A stretch of 64,000 bases of DNA from Lachnospiraceae bacterium (GCA_016280395.1 JAEEGQ010000143.1:1-64000); one strand, 5' to 3'; shown: positions 34,664 to 44,571, numbered from the stretch's first letter. Notes: generated by a model from the letters alone, not told the origin. Translations and numbers: made by a program.

Positions 34664-35782
34664 CTATATTTCTTCGATCAGTCGACAGATTGCATCTATC
34701 CGCTCTTCGTACAGACTTTCAACCTGATAATCTTCAGCTATGGATCTGCTGTAATCCCGAAGTTTAGAGGGCTCTCCAAACAGATCCCGTATGTTGTCGG
34801 CCAGTTCCCTTGCGGAATTATCTATTATCCGGCCAAAGCGCTCATCGAAAGCTTCCTCGATCCCCGGACACCTTACCGCTATCACCGGTTTTCCGAGAAC
34901 AAGCGCTTCCTGTACGGCCAAGCCGTAGCTTTCGCTTATTGATGTGCTTACAAACAGATCCGCCTGTTTCAGGTAGCAATAAGGGTTTTTCTGATACCCG
35001 AGAAAACGGACATTATCCAGATCATTTTCTTTTGTGTACTCCTTTAACCGTTTTTCTTCCTCACTGCCGCCTTTTCCGATCATCCACACATCAAAGGGGA
35101 TTATGTTCTTTAATTGTTTTACGGCCTCCAACAGGATGCCGTAATTCTTGATCTTTCCGAGAGTCCCAACAGTAACTATGAGAGGTTTTGAAGGATCTTT
35201 GACAACAGGGCACCTGTCATTTGCTTTTTCCCGGATATCATGCCAGTTGACAGGATTATATCTGACGATAAGATTACCAGTGTCTCCTAATGTTTCTATA
35301 TAGCCCGTTTTGGCAACACCAGAAACACAGACCACATTATCGTACTTCTCGTAAACTCTGTGCTCTTCGCTGATACTTGAATGCCATGCTTTTTCATTGA
35401 AGTAACGAAGATCGCAGTGTATCCAGGCAAATCTTTTTTTAGCCTTTATCTGCAGGGCATCTGTAGCCGGCAATCCCTCAATAAAAGCAATACTCACATC
35501 ATAATGTTGACGATTCATGTAAGCCAATACCATCAGACGGTATATTTTTCGGATAATGCCGCCAAAGATTTTTTCAAACTTTCCGCTGTCACGCTTTTTA
35601 TTGAGCCTCGCCCGGATACACTTTACTTTCGGATCATACGCCCCATCAAAATCACTGGCTTTTTCGGGAATGGCAGCGACCGTTACGCTATGTCCCCTGT
35701 TTGCAAGATAATCCGCCAGGATACGTAATATGCTTTCGGCTCCCCCTATATGCACGTGCGTATGGTTAAACAGTATTTTCAT
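34664..35782 (-). CDS. Glycosyltransferase family 4 (reverse orientation)
   Basis: A 372-residue GT4 enzyme. The start at 35782 follows AGAAAGGA and gives the typical opening KILFNHTHVHIGGAESILR. The donor half has LIVTVGTLGKIKNYGILLEAV, GYQKNPYCYLKQADLFVSTS and ISESYGLAVQEALVLGKPVI. The frame continues upstream to 36001, but that part overlaps the neighbouring gene and has no RBS. It follows the minus-strand GT2 gene after 79 bases and belongs to a reversed two-gene cassette. Confidence 0.87.
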   Translation of the reverse strand: MKILFNHTHVHIGGAESILRILADYLANRGHSVTVAAIPEKASDFDGAYDPKVKCIRARLNKKRDSGKFEKIFGGIIRKIYRLMVLAYMNRQHYDVSIAFIEGLPATDALQIKAKKRFAWIHCDLRYFNEKAWHSSISEEHRVYEKYDNVVCVSGVAKTGYIETLGDTGNLIVRYNPVNWHDIREKANDRCPVVKDPSKPLIVTVGTLGKIKNYGILLEAVKQLKNIIPFDVWMIGKGGSEEEKRLKEYTKENDLDNVRFLGYQKNPYCYLKQADLFVSTSISESYGLAVQEALVLGKPVIAVRCPGIEEAFDERFGRIIDNSARELADNIRDLFGEPSKLRDYSRSIAEDYQVESLYEERIDAICRLIEEI

Positions 35783-35861
35783 ATAAATCCTTTCTGTCGG
35801 TCGAAACATCATATCCCAACATGATCTTTCACATTGTTCTGTCTTCTCCTGTACAGCATAA

Positions 35862-36860
35862 TCAGGCATGGAATGCCTTATCTTCCCGAATGCCCCAAAG
35901 GCGTTCAGCATATCTGTCTGCCCGTCTGGCCATATAGTATAAATACGGATGGATGGGGACCAGACGCGAAAATCTTTTATTTCGGGGCGGATAAACATCA
36001 CAGTGATAAAAGATCTTCCTGTAAGTGCGAAAAGTATCGGTAATCTCCTTGATGATCGCCTTAGAACGCACTTTCTTTTTATAATATATCACGATATATT
36101 CAAGGCAGAGATTACACAAAGTACTATAGGCGATCTCCTCAACCCTCGGATACTTTCCTTGGGCAAGTTCTCCTATCTTGATATAAGTTTTTAATCCGCT
36201 CATCTTTCTTTGCGTGAGCGAAACACTGCCGGAAGTCACTCCGCCTGTGGTTTTGTCATAGTGATATAGGGGAGTTGTATCATAGATTATTTTCCGGCAG
36301 CATTGAAAATACCTGACGTTAAAATGCAGATCCTGAGCCATGCCCAGTTCTTCATCAAAGCGCAGATCATTAGACTTTATCACATTCAGATCATACAGCT
36401 TATTCCAGGCAAATCCACAGAACAAGTCCGGATGCATCAGCTTTTCAAGCGCAGTTTCGGTATCCAGCACCGTTACGATCCCGGGAACGTCAAGTTCCGG
36501 ATTTGCGTGAAAACGTTCGCAGATACACAGATCCGCGTCAAATTTAGATTGTAAAGCTGTCAGCCTCTCAAGATAATTCGGCTCTACCCAGTCATCGGGA
36601 TCGGGAAAGATAATGAATTGCCCCTTTGCGTTGTCGATCCCGCAGTTCCGGGCAGAAGACAGCCCGCCGTTCTGTTTATGGATCACGCTTATTCTTTCAT
36701 CTTTTTTTACCCAGTTGTCACATATCACGGCGGAAGCATCTTTTGAGCCGTCATCAACCAAAATAAGCTCAAAATCCCGACAGGTTTGACTTACCAACGA
36801 TTGTAAGCATCTTTCCAGATACTGTTCCATATCGTAAACAGGGACGATCACAGAAATCAT
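35862..36860 (-). CDS. Glycosyltransferase family 2 (reverse orientation)
   Basis: A 332-residue GT-A enzyme with ISVIVPVYDMEQYLERCLQS, LVDDGSKDAS, GGLSSARNCGID and FPDPDDW. The GMAQDLHFNVRYF segment matches the later acidic motif of capsule GT2 enzymes. GAGGAAAGG stands before the ATG, with slightly long spacing. It is the first gene of the reversed cassette. The flippase gene is divergent from it across a 216-base AT-rich gap. Confidence 0.87.
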   Translation of the reverse strand: MISVIVPVYDMEQYLERCLQSLVSQTCRDFELILVDDGSKDASAVICDNWVKKDERISVIHKQNGGLSSARNCGIDNAKGQFIIFPDPDDWVEPNYLERLTALQSKFDADLCICERFHANPELDVPGIVTVLDTETALEKLMHPDLFCGFAWNKLYDLNVIKSNDLRFDEELGMAQDLHFNVRYFQCCRKIIYDTTPLYHYDKTTGGVTSGSVSLTQRKMSGLKTYIKIGELAQGKYPRVEEIAYSTLCNLCLEYIVIYYKKKVRSKAIIKEITDTFRTYRKIFYHCDVYPPRNKRFSRLVPIHPYLYYMARRADRYAERLWGIREDKAFHA

Positions 36861-36953
36861 CTTGAGCAGATACCTTTCCTCAGCTTAAAACAAGAACTAA
36901 AACACGATTTTTTATAATTATATCATGGCTTATTAAATTTTTCATTATATTTT

Positions 36954-36981
36954 ATTATACAATAATTGCGGTTAATGTGAA
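36954..36981 (-). promoter_or_regulatory. Possible promoter of the reversed GT2-GT4 cassette
   Basis: On the minus strand, TTCACA (36976-36981) and TATAAT (36954-36959) are separated by 16 bases. Other TATAAT copies at 36917-36922 and 36944-36949 make the exact choice uncertain. Confidence 0.45.
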
Positions 36982-37018
36982 TATATGTAAGATTTGTACA
37001 CATAAGATGATCCGTGCC

Positions 37019-37047
37019 TTGACTATTTGGATTTGGAATAGTATCAT
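37019..37047 (+). promoter_or_regulatory. Sigma-A promoter of the flippase gene
   Basis: TTGACT (37019-37024) and TATCAT (37042-37047) are separated by 17 bases, 29 bases before the flippase start. The -10 element matches that of the promoter before the CpsC-like gene. Confidence 0.7.
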
Positions 37048-37076
37048 AAGAATAATTTCAAAATCGGAGAAAAGAA

Positions 37077-38504
37077 ATGTCGACTGAAAAAGGAAGCGCT
37101 AAAGCCTTAAAAGCCGGAATATGGTATACCATATCCGCCATACTCATAAAGGCGATCAATATAATTACAACCCCCATATTTACCAGATTGATGGAGACCT
37201 CGGATTACGGCCTTGCCCAGACTTTCACATCGTGGAGCACGTTGCTCATGATCTTTGCTTCCCTGAACTTTATGTACAGTATCGGAAGGGCAAAACAGGA
37301 TTTTCCGGGACAATTTGATAAATTCATAGGATCCTTACAGGTTCTGTCGCTTTTTGCATCTTTACTGATAGCGGCAGTTCTCATTGTCTTTATCGGTCCG
37401 CTCTCTTCGTTTATGGAGCTCACCCATCCCCTTATGTATCTGCTTGCACTGGCTCTGGTGTTCAAGCCCTGCATACAGCTTATACAGAGCAAAAACAAGT
37501 ATTTATATAATTATAAAGGCAACATAGCTATCAGCTTTTATTTTGCCTTCGTTCCCATCATAATGACATTTGCTTTTATGCTGCCGATGGATCACGACAG
37601 ATATATGGGCAAAGTACTCGGTGCGGTTATACCTTCTGTTTTGTTATCGCTGGTCTTCTGGATCGTATCCATCAGAAAAAAAACACTCTGCATCAATACA
37701 ACTTATTGGAAATACGCATTAAAGATATCTCTCCCTTTGATATTCCATTCCCTCTCTCTGAGCCTGCTTGCCCAGTCGGACAGGATAATGATAACCAAAT
37801 TCCAGGGAACTGACAAAACCGCTATATACAGTCTTGCATACAATTATGCTGTTCTTATCAACATTTTTCTTTCCTCCGTAAACGAAGCCTGGATGCCCTG
37901 GTTCCACGACACTCTGTTTGAAGGTAAGATAAAGGATATCCGCGAAAAAGTTAAACCCCTTATCATGTTTGGCTGTATGCTGGGAATAGGCTGCGCTGCC
38001 CTGGCACCCGAAGCGATCTGGGTTCTTGGTCCGGAGGATTATCAGGCAGGAAAATGGGCTGTCGGTCCGGTAACCTTTGGTATTATATGCCAGTACCTGT
38101 ATCAGCAGTATGTACATATAGAGCTGCACGAGAAAAAAACGCAATATATCTCGCTCGGAACCATGCTTGCCGGCGGCCTCAATATTTTACTGAACCTGTT
38201 CTTCATTCCGATATTCGGCTATCTTGCGGCAGCATATACAACCATGTTCTGCTATTTTATCCTTATGTTTGTGCATTTGTTTATTACGCGCAAAATCCTC
38301 CACATTAATTTGTACAATGACAGGTATTTTTTTGGAGCCATGTTCGTTTCCGCTCTGTTTATCGCAATGTTCATGGCATTGTACGATCAAACGGTAATAC
38401 GCATCATTGTTCTGTTTTTAACCTGTATAGCGTATCTTTTACTTAACAGGAATATCATTTTGGATTATATAAACAAAAAATTCAAAAAACAAAGCAGCAT
38501 ATAA
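37077..38504 (+). CDS. wzx: Wzx-type lipid-linked oligosaccharide flippase
   Basis: A 475-residue membrane protein of the MOP/MATE-like polysaccharide transporter group, with 12 to 14 helices. The opening AGIWYTISAILIKAINIITT and the following TPIFTRLMETSDYGLAQ are typical of Wzx proteins. The motif YSLAYNYAVLINIF with NEAWMPWFHD near residues 255-285 is also common in them. It would turn the undecaprenyl-linked repeat unit to the outer face for Wzy. It is the only flippase of this family in the window, with its own promoter, between reversed genes. Confidence 0.9.
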   Translation: MSTEKGSAKALKAGIWYTISAILIKAINIITTPIFTRLMETSDYGLAQTFTSWSTLLMIFASLNFMYSIGRAKQDFPGQFDKFIGSLQVLSLFASLLIAAVLIVFIGPLSSFMELTHPLMYLLALALVFKPCIQLIQSKNKYLYNYKGNIAISFYFAFVPIIMTFAFMLPMDHDRYMGKVLGAVIPSVLLSLVFWIVSIRKKTLCINTTYWKYALKISLPLIFHSLSLSLLAQSDRIMITKFQGTDKTAIYSLAYNYAVLINIFLSSVNEAWMPWFHDTLFEGKIKDIREKVKPLIMFGCMLGIGCAALAPEAIWVLGPEDYQAGKWAVGPVTFGIICQYLYQQYVHIELHEKKTQYISLGTMLAGGLNILLNLFFIPIFGYLAAAYTTMFCYFILMFVHLFITRKILHINLYNDRYFFGAMFVSALFIAMFMALYDQTVIRIIVLFLTCIAYLLLNRNIILDYINKKFKKQSSI

Positions 38505-38562
38505 ACTCTTCCGGAAAATACGGATCAAAATAGTATAGGGTAGTTGCGAACGGCAAAGCAGA

Positions 38563-39603
38563 TCAAGGCGTTTTCAGAGTGGTATCGATAAAAATGCGTG
38601 ACTGCTTACGTGCAGCCTCGACCTTTGATGCCAGTGCATCCGTATCTACAGGCTTATTGATGAAAAGCTTGGTTAAAATTTCTTCGGACAGGGCAGACAC
38701 TTCTCTTTCGACAAGGTCGAATCGCTCTAAAAGACTGCTGATCTTGGTTACCTTACTTGGATTACAGGCAATGAACTGCTTCCCGAAATTAATGGAAAAA
38801 GCTGTCCCGTGGAAGGTGTTCGTTATGATGTAATCTGCATTAAGAAAATAACAAAAGGCGTTCTCACTTGCAACACAGGCGTCAACACGGCTGTTGTAGG
38901 AACCTATGCACACAAGCTTCATGCCCTTACTGTCAGCAAACCTGCGAAGTGTTTCCACTACAGCGTCACTCAGGTTAAAGTAGTATATACCAATATAGCG
39001 TTTGAAATCTACGGGCTTATAAGGAATCTTTTCATAGTATGAGCGGTCGTGGAGAAAAGTCGGGTCAAGGACTTCATATACCTTACCGTCATATATCTTT
39101 CTTATTTCTTCTGCGGAATGACTGTCCCTTACGCTGACGGCGGAAAAATCCGCTAAAGCTTCTTTGACACCGCATTCCAACAGGTCCTTGGCGGTTGCGT
39201 AGTTTATACTCGGAGCATAGGCAATCTTTTTGATATTATCAAACCCGACGCCCCAGAATTCAGGGTGTGAGCGCATGTCTTCACGACGAACGTTCCATAT
39301 CTCGTCACTTCCGTAGAACATAAGGTCAAAGCCGGCAAGCTGCTTTTTTGAAGATATCATCTTGACGGCTTTATGATCTTTTTTGAATAACGAATATAGC
39401 TTTAAGTTGAAAAGAGATTTCTTGAATTGCAGCCTGGCAGCAGCCTTTAAGGAATAAACAAGAAGCGGGCGAAGATTTCTTGTCTTGGAATCATACAGAA
39501 ATACGTCATGACCGAGGCCGGCAAGGTAGTCGTAGAGTGCTCTTGCCTGCCAGTAGCTTCCGAAGTTCTTTCCGCCATGAACCGTTAAAATGGCTATCTT
39601 CAT
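38563..39603 (-). CDS. Polysaccharide pyruvyl transferase family protein (reverse orientation)
   Basis: A 346-residue enzyme of the PS_pyruv_trans family (GT-B-like fold), which forms ketal-linked pyruvate on sugars using phosphoenolpyruvate. The N terminus has ILTVHGGKNFGSYWQARAL, then FYGSDEIWN, AVSVRDSHSAEEI and TNTFHGTAFSINFGK, all typical family motifs. Pyruvyl groups add negative charge and can serve as anchors for S-layer proteins. GGAGGGAAAGGA precedes the ATG. It is transcribed from its own promoter against the main direction. Confidence 0.9.
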   Translation of the reverse strand: MKIAILTVHGGKNFGSYWQARALYDYLAGLGHDVFLYDSKTRNLRPLLVYSLKAAARLQFKKSLFNLKLYSLFKKDHKAVKMISSKKQLAGFDLMFYGSDEIWNVRREDMRSHPEFWGVGFDNIKKIAYAPSINYATAKDLLECGVKEALADFSAVSVRDSHSAEEIRKIYDGKVYEVLDPTFLHDRSYYEKIPYKPVDFKRYIGIYYFNLSDAVVETLRRFADSKGMKLVCIGSYNSRVDACVASENAFCYFLNADYIITNTFHGTAFSINFGKQFIACNPSKVTKISSLLERFDLVEREVSALSEEILTKLFINKPVDTDALASKVEAARKQSRIFIDTTLKTP

Positions 39604-39635
39604 ATTCCTTTCCCTCCTATGGTTGAACAGTGATT

Positions 39636-39664
39636 ATAATACTACACAAGTCATAAACCGTCAA
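39636..39664 (-). promoter_or_regulatory. Sigma-A promoter of the pyruvyl transferase gene
   Basis: On the minus strand, TTGACG (39659-39664) and TATTAT (39636-39641) have a 17-base spacer, 33 bases before the start codon. Confidence 0.75.
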
Positions 39665-39754
39665 CATTTAATCCTTATGCGATATGGCAAAATATGGCAA
39701 GGATGCACATGCGCCGAAAACAGTGCAAAAAAGCATCTCAAACCATGTAAAGTA

Positions 39755-39783
39755 TTGATATTTCAAGGGTTTTGTGCTATATT
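39755..39783 (+). promoter_or_regulatory. Sigma-A promoter of the second beta-helix gene
   Basis: TTGATA (39755-39760) and TATATT (39778-39783) have a 17-base spacer, 60 bases before the ATG. It is divergent from the pyruvyl transferase promoter in the same 239-base gap. Confidence 0.7.
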
Positions 39784-39842
39784 TTTAATGTTTGGATCGT
39801 GATCTGTGGGAGGATTTACTGATTTGAAAGGATAGAGGCTTT

Positions 39843-41966
39843 ATGAAGAAACGGGCTGTTTGGATCATAATAGCTGCTGCAGGGATCTTGCTTGCCGTTC
39901 TGGCCGCATTGTCGGTCAGAGTGGAGGAAGGGTCTGTTGTTTTCAGATTCCCCGGCAGGAGAGAGCAAAGGATTTCTCCCACACCATCTGAGCATGTATC
40001 CCCTTCTGCAAACCTCGATTCCACTCCGACGCCTTCGACAGTTCCTGAGCCTTCTGAAACGGGAACACCGGTCCCTTCCGGCTCCGGTCACGTACAGGCT
40101 CCGTCTGTCACACCGACACAGGTATCAGGGCCGACAGATGAGCCGGTATTTACCCCGACCCCGGGGCGGACTCCAACGCAGACAGTGACACCAACGCAGA
40201 CAACTCCACCAACACCGGGACAAAAGGCTACACCGACATCGGTACCTGTTAATTCTCCGACATCAACACCCGTGTCCACTCCGACGGCAACACCGACGCC
40301 TGCGGATCCTTACGAAAATGAGAAAAAAAGCAGTGTAAGAGCCTATGGCGCGGCCGGGGACGGGAAAACAGATGATTCTTCGGCATTCCTTGCATGCATT
40401 GCCGACGGAAATGTTGTAATAGAAGTCCCTAAGGGCACCTATGACCTGAAAGGGAAAAGCATAACGCTCCCGGCAGACGTTATCATAAAAGGAGAAGGCA
40501 GCAACCTCTCCGTACTGAAAAATGTAAATATCAATGCGCCTTACGGTATCACACTGACCGGGCTTACCCTTGACGGCGGAACTGACCGGATGGTTCCTGT
40601 GGCCACAGGCGGTGCCATAAACGGCAATATAATTATCAATGCGATGCCTGTCGGGGCACAGTGCATTTCCTATAATTCCTGTGTTTTTAAGAACTGTGAC
40701 TACGCGAGCCTGGCAAAACACCATGTTTCGGGAAGTCCGAACAGGCTTATATCCGATTCGATAACGGATTGCGTTTTTGAGAATATAAAAAGGGCCGCGG
40801 TTTACCATTGTCTTGATATCAAGATGGGAACATATACGGGAAACACCTTTTCGAATATAGGTTCCGTTTATATCTTAAAAGGCGAACTTGGAGCTTTGAA
40901 GATCGGCGATACGACCACCAATTCGGATTGCTCCGTGAAATACGCCGTTATTTCGGGAAACAGCTTTTCAAATCTCATGAGCGGGGATGATCCCGACAGG
41001 ATCAAGCACGATATTGCCGTAAATTTCATAACTGTGAAGGGAGTTACGGCAAATATCGAAAACAACACATTCTCAGACCTTACAGGCTACGGAGAAGACC
41101 GGGAAGCGGTATATACAAAAGTACGGTATCTGAAGATAAGCAACAATACCATAACCAACGGTGGTTTGGGCGAAGGATACATATGTAACAAGAGCGAACA
41201 GTATGCAGACGCGTATGCCGTGATAACGGATAATATCATAAAAGGGGCCGGCGGCGTCGGCGTCAGGAACTACGGTGCGGGCCGCATTGAAGGCAATACT
41301 ATTGATATCACTAATGCAAGAGGTGCTGTAAGCTGCTTTTGCAGGAGTGAAGATAAGAACACATCGCTTGCGATAAGAGGCAACAATATCACGTTAAAAG
41401 CCGGGTTGCCGTTAGTGAACGGGAAGCCTGTGGAAAGCGATTATTCAAGATATGTGATCCATACGGATTCGGTCAGGTGTCCGGTTTATATCGAAAACAA
41501 TACTATTACGGCTTTAGACGGTGATATCCGTTTTGAAAGCGCAATAAGGATCGGACATATTATCTGCCAGGGATATATCAGGAATAACAGGATAAGCTGC
41601 GAGACCGGTGCAGGCTGCGGGATTCAGATCACTGGGACATCGGAGGAACACGAATATAACAGGAAGATCACCGTTGAGATATCGGGAAATGACATTTTTT
41701 CACGTGGAGCCTGCATTCAGGTGCTTATGAGTTACACTTCGGATCAGACCTCACAAAGGACGATAAAGCTTATTAAAAATGAGCTGAAATCATCAACGGA
41801 GCAGAATTACGGCGGCGTAGTCTCTTTAGGAACGGGCAACGGGGACACGGTGTACTTTGAAAAAGGCAGCAGGGAAACGGCTTATCTTAGTAACGTGCTC
41901 TATACAAATGCGGCAAAAGTAAGCGGGGATGCGGAATCCTTAAAGGCTGTCGATCATATGCCGTAA
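39843..41966 (+). CDS. Membrane-anchored beta-helix protein with Pro/Thr stalk
   Basis: A 707-residue paralogue of the protein at 31,626, similar along the whole beta-helix. It has an N-terminal membrane helix (about 5-27) and a long stalk rich in Thr, Pro and Ser (about 40-155) with many TPTP-type units that may span the wall. The catalytic or binding domain starts at YGAAGDGKTDDSSAF and runs through beta-helix coils (ISGNSFSN, ISNNTITNGG). Shared segments include MPVGAQ, IGDTTTNS, DREAVYTKVRYL and NYGAGRI. AAAGGA lies before the ATG. It is probably a surface enzyme or binder for the polysaccharide. Confidence 0.85.
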   Translation: MKKRAVWIIIAAAGILLAVLAALSVRVEEGSVVFRFPGRREQRISPTPSEHVSPSANLDSTPTPSTVPEPSETGTPVPSGSGHVQAPSVTPTQVSGPTDEPVFTPTPGRTPTQTVTPTQTTPPTPGQKATPTSVPVNSPTSTPVSTPTATPTPADPYENEKKSSVRAYGAAGDGKTDDSSAFLACIADGNVVIEVPKGTYDLKGKSITLPADVIIKGEGSNLSVLKNVNINAPYGITLTGLTLDGGTDRMVPVATGGAINGNIIINAMPVGAQCISYNSCVFKNCDYASLAKHHVSGSPNRLISDSITDCVFENIKRAAVYHCLDIKMGTYTGNTFSNIGSVYILKGELGALKIGDTTTNSDCSVKYAVISGNSFSNLMSGDDPDRIKHDIAVNFITVKGVTANIENNTFSDLTGYGEDREAVYTKVRYLKISNNTITNGGLGEGYICNKSEQYADAYAVITDNIIKGAGGVGVRNYGAGRIEGNTIDITNARGAVSCFCRSEDKNTSLAIRGNNITLKAGLPLVNGKPVESDYSRYVIHTDSVRCPVYIENNTITALDGDIRFESAIRIGHIICQGYIRNNRISCETGAGCGIQITGTSEEHEYNRKITVEISGNDIFSRGACIQVLMSYTSDQTSQRTIKLIKNELKSSTEQNYGGVVSLGTGNGDTVYFEKGSRETAYLSNVLYTNAAKVSGDAESLKAVDHMP

Positions 41967-42021
41967 AAAACTGTAAGTGTTTAAGGGTACGTATATCATA
42001 TTACTGCAGGGAGGACGAAAA

Positions 42022-43854
42022 ATGCATAATGTAAGAAAACTGCTGATCGTCTCCGCGCTGACATTGATCATGGCAGGAGCTGCGGGCCTTGTTTTCCTGT
42101 TTGCAAAAGATACGGGTAAGAGGCTTCCCGCAAGGCTTGCAGTTGCCGATGGCATATATATTTCACCGTGGTATAACGATAAAGACGATACGTTTTACTT
42201 TTTTCTTCCTTCGTATGCCGACACAGAGACTATGTGCCTGAAGACAGAAAACGGACAGGAGCTATCCTTTAATGACATTCCGGTAAAAGACGGCGGTAAT
42301 ATCAGCAGGCTTAGTACCGGCAAGACATATAACATCCTGGACAAGAAGTACGGAAAAAAATACAAGGCAAAGATACTTAAGTCCGAAAACACAGCCGCTG
42401 TTTATGTTTCGACCGTTACAGGCTCCATGGACAATGTCTATAATTCCAAAGAAACAAAGGAAGTAGCAAAGATAACCGTTGCTGATGAAAATGGAAATAT
42501 TGTTTTTGATACGGCGGGTGCACGGATAAAGGGGCGCGGGAATTCGACATGGGTCGATCATGATAAGAAGCCGTTCTCGATCATACTTGACGAAGCCTGC
42601 AGCATCCTTGGCATGGGACAGTGCTCGAAATGGGTGCTTCTTGCAAATGCGGACGATCCTTCCGGGATCAGGAACGCAGTCATTTTTGATACGGCAAGGG
42701 CGGCCGGGATGGCGGATGTCTCCGAATACAGATTTACGGATCTCTATCTGAACGGCGAATACAACGGCATGTATATGCTCTGTCAGTCATATGACCGGTT
42801 TTATGAATGGAATGGGCAGGGCGAAGAGAGTCTGTTCCTGTTTTCGGCCGAGTTGCCCGAAAGAGCCGGTGCTGTCACTAACATGCTCCGTGCTGCAGAT
42901 AATGAGGCGATAATAGATGTCGTGCTCCCAAAGACATTAAACGATAAAGAGATGCAGAAGGCCGGGGATATCGTAAAAGGCCTTGATGATGCCATACTTT
43001 CCGGAAACGGCAGCTTCGGTGAAATGGCAGATATGGCATCATGGGTAAGAAAATATCTGACGGATGAGATCTTTGAGAATTATGATTCGGGGCTTACAAG
43101 CTCGTATTTCCATGTATATTCCGAAAGCCAGCCTTCTAAGGTCTTTGCCGGGCCTTTATGGGATTACGATAACAGCATGGGCGGAACGATCAACACGGAA
43201 AACCCGGAGATCATCTATGCAGGTCAAAAGTACAGGACAAAAAACGAAAGGATACTTTGGTATAACGAGCTGCTTTCGGATCAAAGCTTTTACAATGAAA
43301 TGCTTAATTGCTTTGAAACACGGTTCCTTCCTCTCACAGAGGCTCTTGTGAAGAACGGCATCGACGATCTGGCACAAAAGCTGGCCGCTTCAAAAAATAA
43401 TGACGATATCCGCTGGAATACAGCGACAGACGATGAATATGACCGTCTTAAGGATTACCTTCGCAAAAGACTTGGGTTCCTTAAGAACATTTGGCTTGAG
43501 AATAAAGAATACTGTGTTGTGTCATACTACGACGGCACCCCGGACAGAGACATAAACAGGATCTATATACCGAAGGGCAGCGCACTTTCCGAATTCCCGG
43601 AGTACATAAAAATGATGGGAGAGGATGCGGAATGGCATACAGAAGGTACTGCGGCGGTATTTGACCCGGACGCAAAGCTTGACGGGGATGTGCTGCTTGT
43701 AAGGACCGCCTCCGGACAGGCTGTTAAGAAACCGGGGTTCCTGTCAAGGCTTAAGCAGGAAAAAGTGATCGTTTGTATTGGGTCCTTTGCATTCATGTGG
43801 ATGCTTCCAGCGATCTTTGCCTTAAGGAAACGGCACGGAAGAGGGGTGAGCTGA
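42022..43854 (+). CDS. CotH kinase family protein, membrane bound
   Basis: A 610-residue protein with an N-terminal helix (about 7-27), an extracytoplasmic CotH-type kinase domain (RIKGRGNSTWVDHDKKPFSI, LLANADDPSGIRNAV, YRFTDLYLNGEYNGMYML, FAGPLWDYDNSMGG) and a C-terminal helix with a short tail (FAFMWMLPAIFAL). CotH in Bacillus phosphorylates spore coat proteins with an atypical kinase fold, and non-spore homologues are poorly known. The start at 42022 follows GGGAGG. The earlier ATG at 41977 has no RBS. It overlaps no gene but touches the VTC gene directly, with which it forms a three-gene block. Confidence 0.85.
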   Translation: MHNVRKLLIVSALTLIMAGAAGLVFLFAKDTGKRLPARLAVADGIYISPWYNDKDDTFYFFLPSYADTETMCLKTENGQELSFNDIPVKDGGNISRLSTGKTYNILDKKYGKKYKAKILKSENTAAVYVSTVTGSMDNVYNSKETKEVAKITVADENGNIVFDTAGARIKGRGNSTWVDHDKKPFSIILDEACSILGMGQCSKWVLLANADDPSGIRNAVIFDTARAAGMADVSEYRFTDLYLNGEYNGMYMLCQSYDRFYEWNGQGEESLFLFSAELPERAGAVTNMLRAADNEAIIDVVLPKTLNDKEMQKAGDIVKGLDDAILSGNGSFGEMADMASWVRKYLTDEIFENYDSGLTSSYFHVYSESQPSKVFAGPLWDYDNSMGGTINTENPEIIYAGQKYRTKNERILWYNELLSDQSFYNEMLNCFETRFLPLTEALVKNGIDDLAQKLAASKNNDDIRWNTATDDEYDRLKDYLRKRLGFLKNIWLENKEYCVVSYYDGTPDRDINRIYIPKGSALSEFPEYIKMMGEDAEWHTEGTAAVFDPDAKLDGDVLLVRTASGQAVKKPGFLSRLKQEKVIVCIGSFAFMWMLPAIFALRKRHGRGVS

Positions 43855-44571
43855 GTGTTTGAAGAAAAAAAGTACAGACATGAGCATAAATATCTTGTTT
43901 CCGACAGCGAAGCCCTGATCCTGAAGCAGAGACTGAAAGTACTTATGAAAACGGATCCGCACGCAGGCCCCGACAACACATATACGGTCACAAGCCTGTA
44001 TCTGGACGATCTTTATGATTCCTGTCTTGATGATTGCATAAACGGGACGGACCCGAAGGAGAAATTCAGGATCAGGATATACAACGGAAGCGATTCGAAG
44101 ATAACTCTCGAATGCAAGAGAAAAGAAAACGGCAAGGGCCTTAAGACGTCTGCTGCTCTTTCAAGAGACGTGACAGAAAATATATTAAGGGGCGGGGTTG
44201 TTGCTCCGGACAGTACGCAGGTGCCGCTTTTCAACAGGTTAGCGTGCCTGCAGAGGACACTCGGGTTAAAGCCTCGCACTATTGTTGAATATCGCAGGAC
44301 CCCGTACATATACGGGCCCGGAAATGTCAGGGTCACATTTGACAGCGGGCTTGCGGCTTCTTGTGATACGGAAAAGTTTCTTGCCGGAGGTTACACACGG
44401 CGTCCTGTGATGCCGCCCGGTAAGCTCCTTATGGAAGTAAAGTTTGACGGGTTCCTGCCGGATTTCCTTTATGATGCCCTGCAGCTTGGGAACCTGACGC
44501 AGACAGCATTTTCAAAATATTATCTATGCAGAAAATTCAATAACGGGAGAACAGAAAATGAACGGTATTAA
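43855..44571 (+). CDS. VTC-domain polyphosphate polymerase-like protein
   Basis: A 238-residue cytosolic protein of the VTC fold (tunnel-shaped triphosphate-binding barrel). The typical opening YRHEHKYLVSDSEA is followed by TSLYLDDLYDS, FRIRIYNGS and TLECKRKENGKG, a set of basic and acidic residues lining the tunnel, and later PRTIVEYRRTPYI and LMEVKFDG. Yeast Vtc4 makes inorganic polyphosphate from ATP, and bacterial homologues are largely untested. GTG start, immediately after the CotH stop. The next gene overlaps its end by 14 bases, so all three are coupled. Confidence 0.87.
   Translation: MFEEKKYRHEHKYLVSDSEALILKQRLKVLMKTDPHAGPDNTYTVTSLYLDDLYDSCLDDCINGTDPKEKFRIRIYNGSDSKITLECKRKENGKGLKTSAALSRDVTENILRGGVVAPDSTQVPLFNRLACLQRTLGLKPRTIVEYRRTPYIYGPGNVRVTFDSGLAASCDTEKFLAGGYTRRPVMPPGKLLMEVKFDGFLPDFLYDALQLGNLTQTAFSKYYLCRKFNNGRTENERY

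Noticed and set aside
34600-37100. An insertion sequence or integron explaining the reversed genes
   Set aside because: No transposase, integrase, terminal inverted repeats or target duplications could be seen around the reversed cassettes.
42022-43854. A spore-coat gene as sign of a sporulation cluster
   Set aside because: CotH-fold kinases occur widely outside spores. The neighbours are polysaccharide genes and no other sporulation gene is seen.
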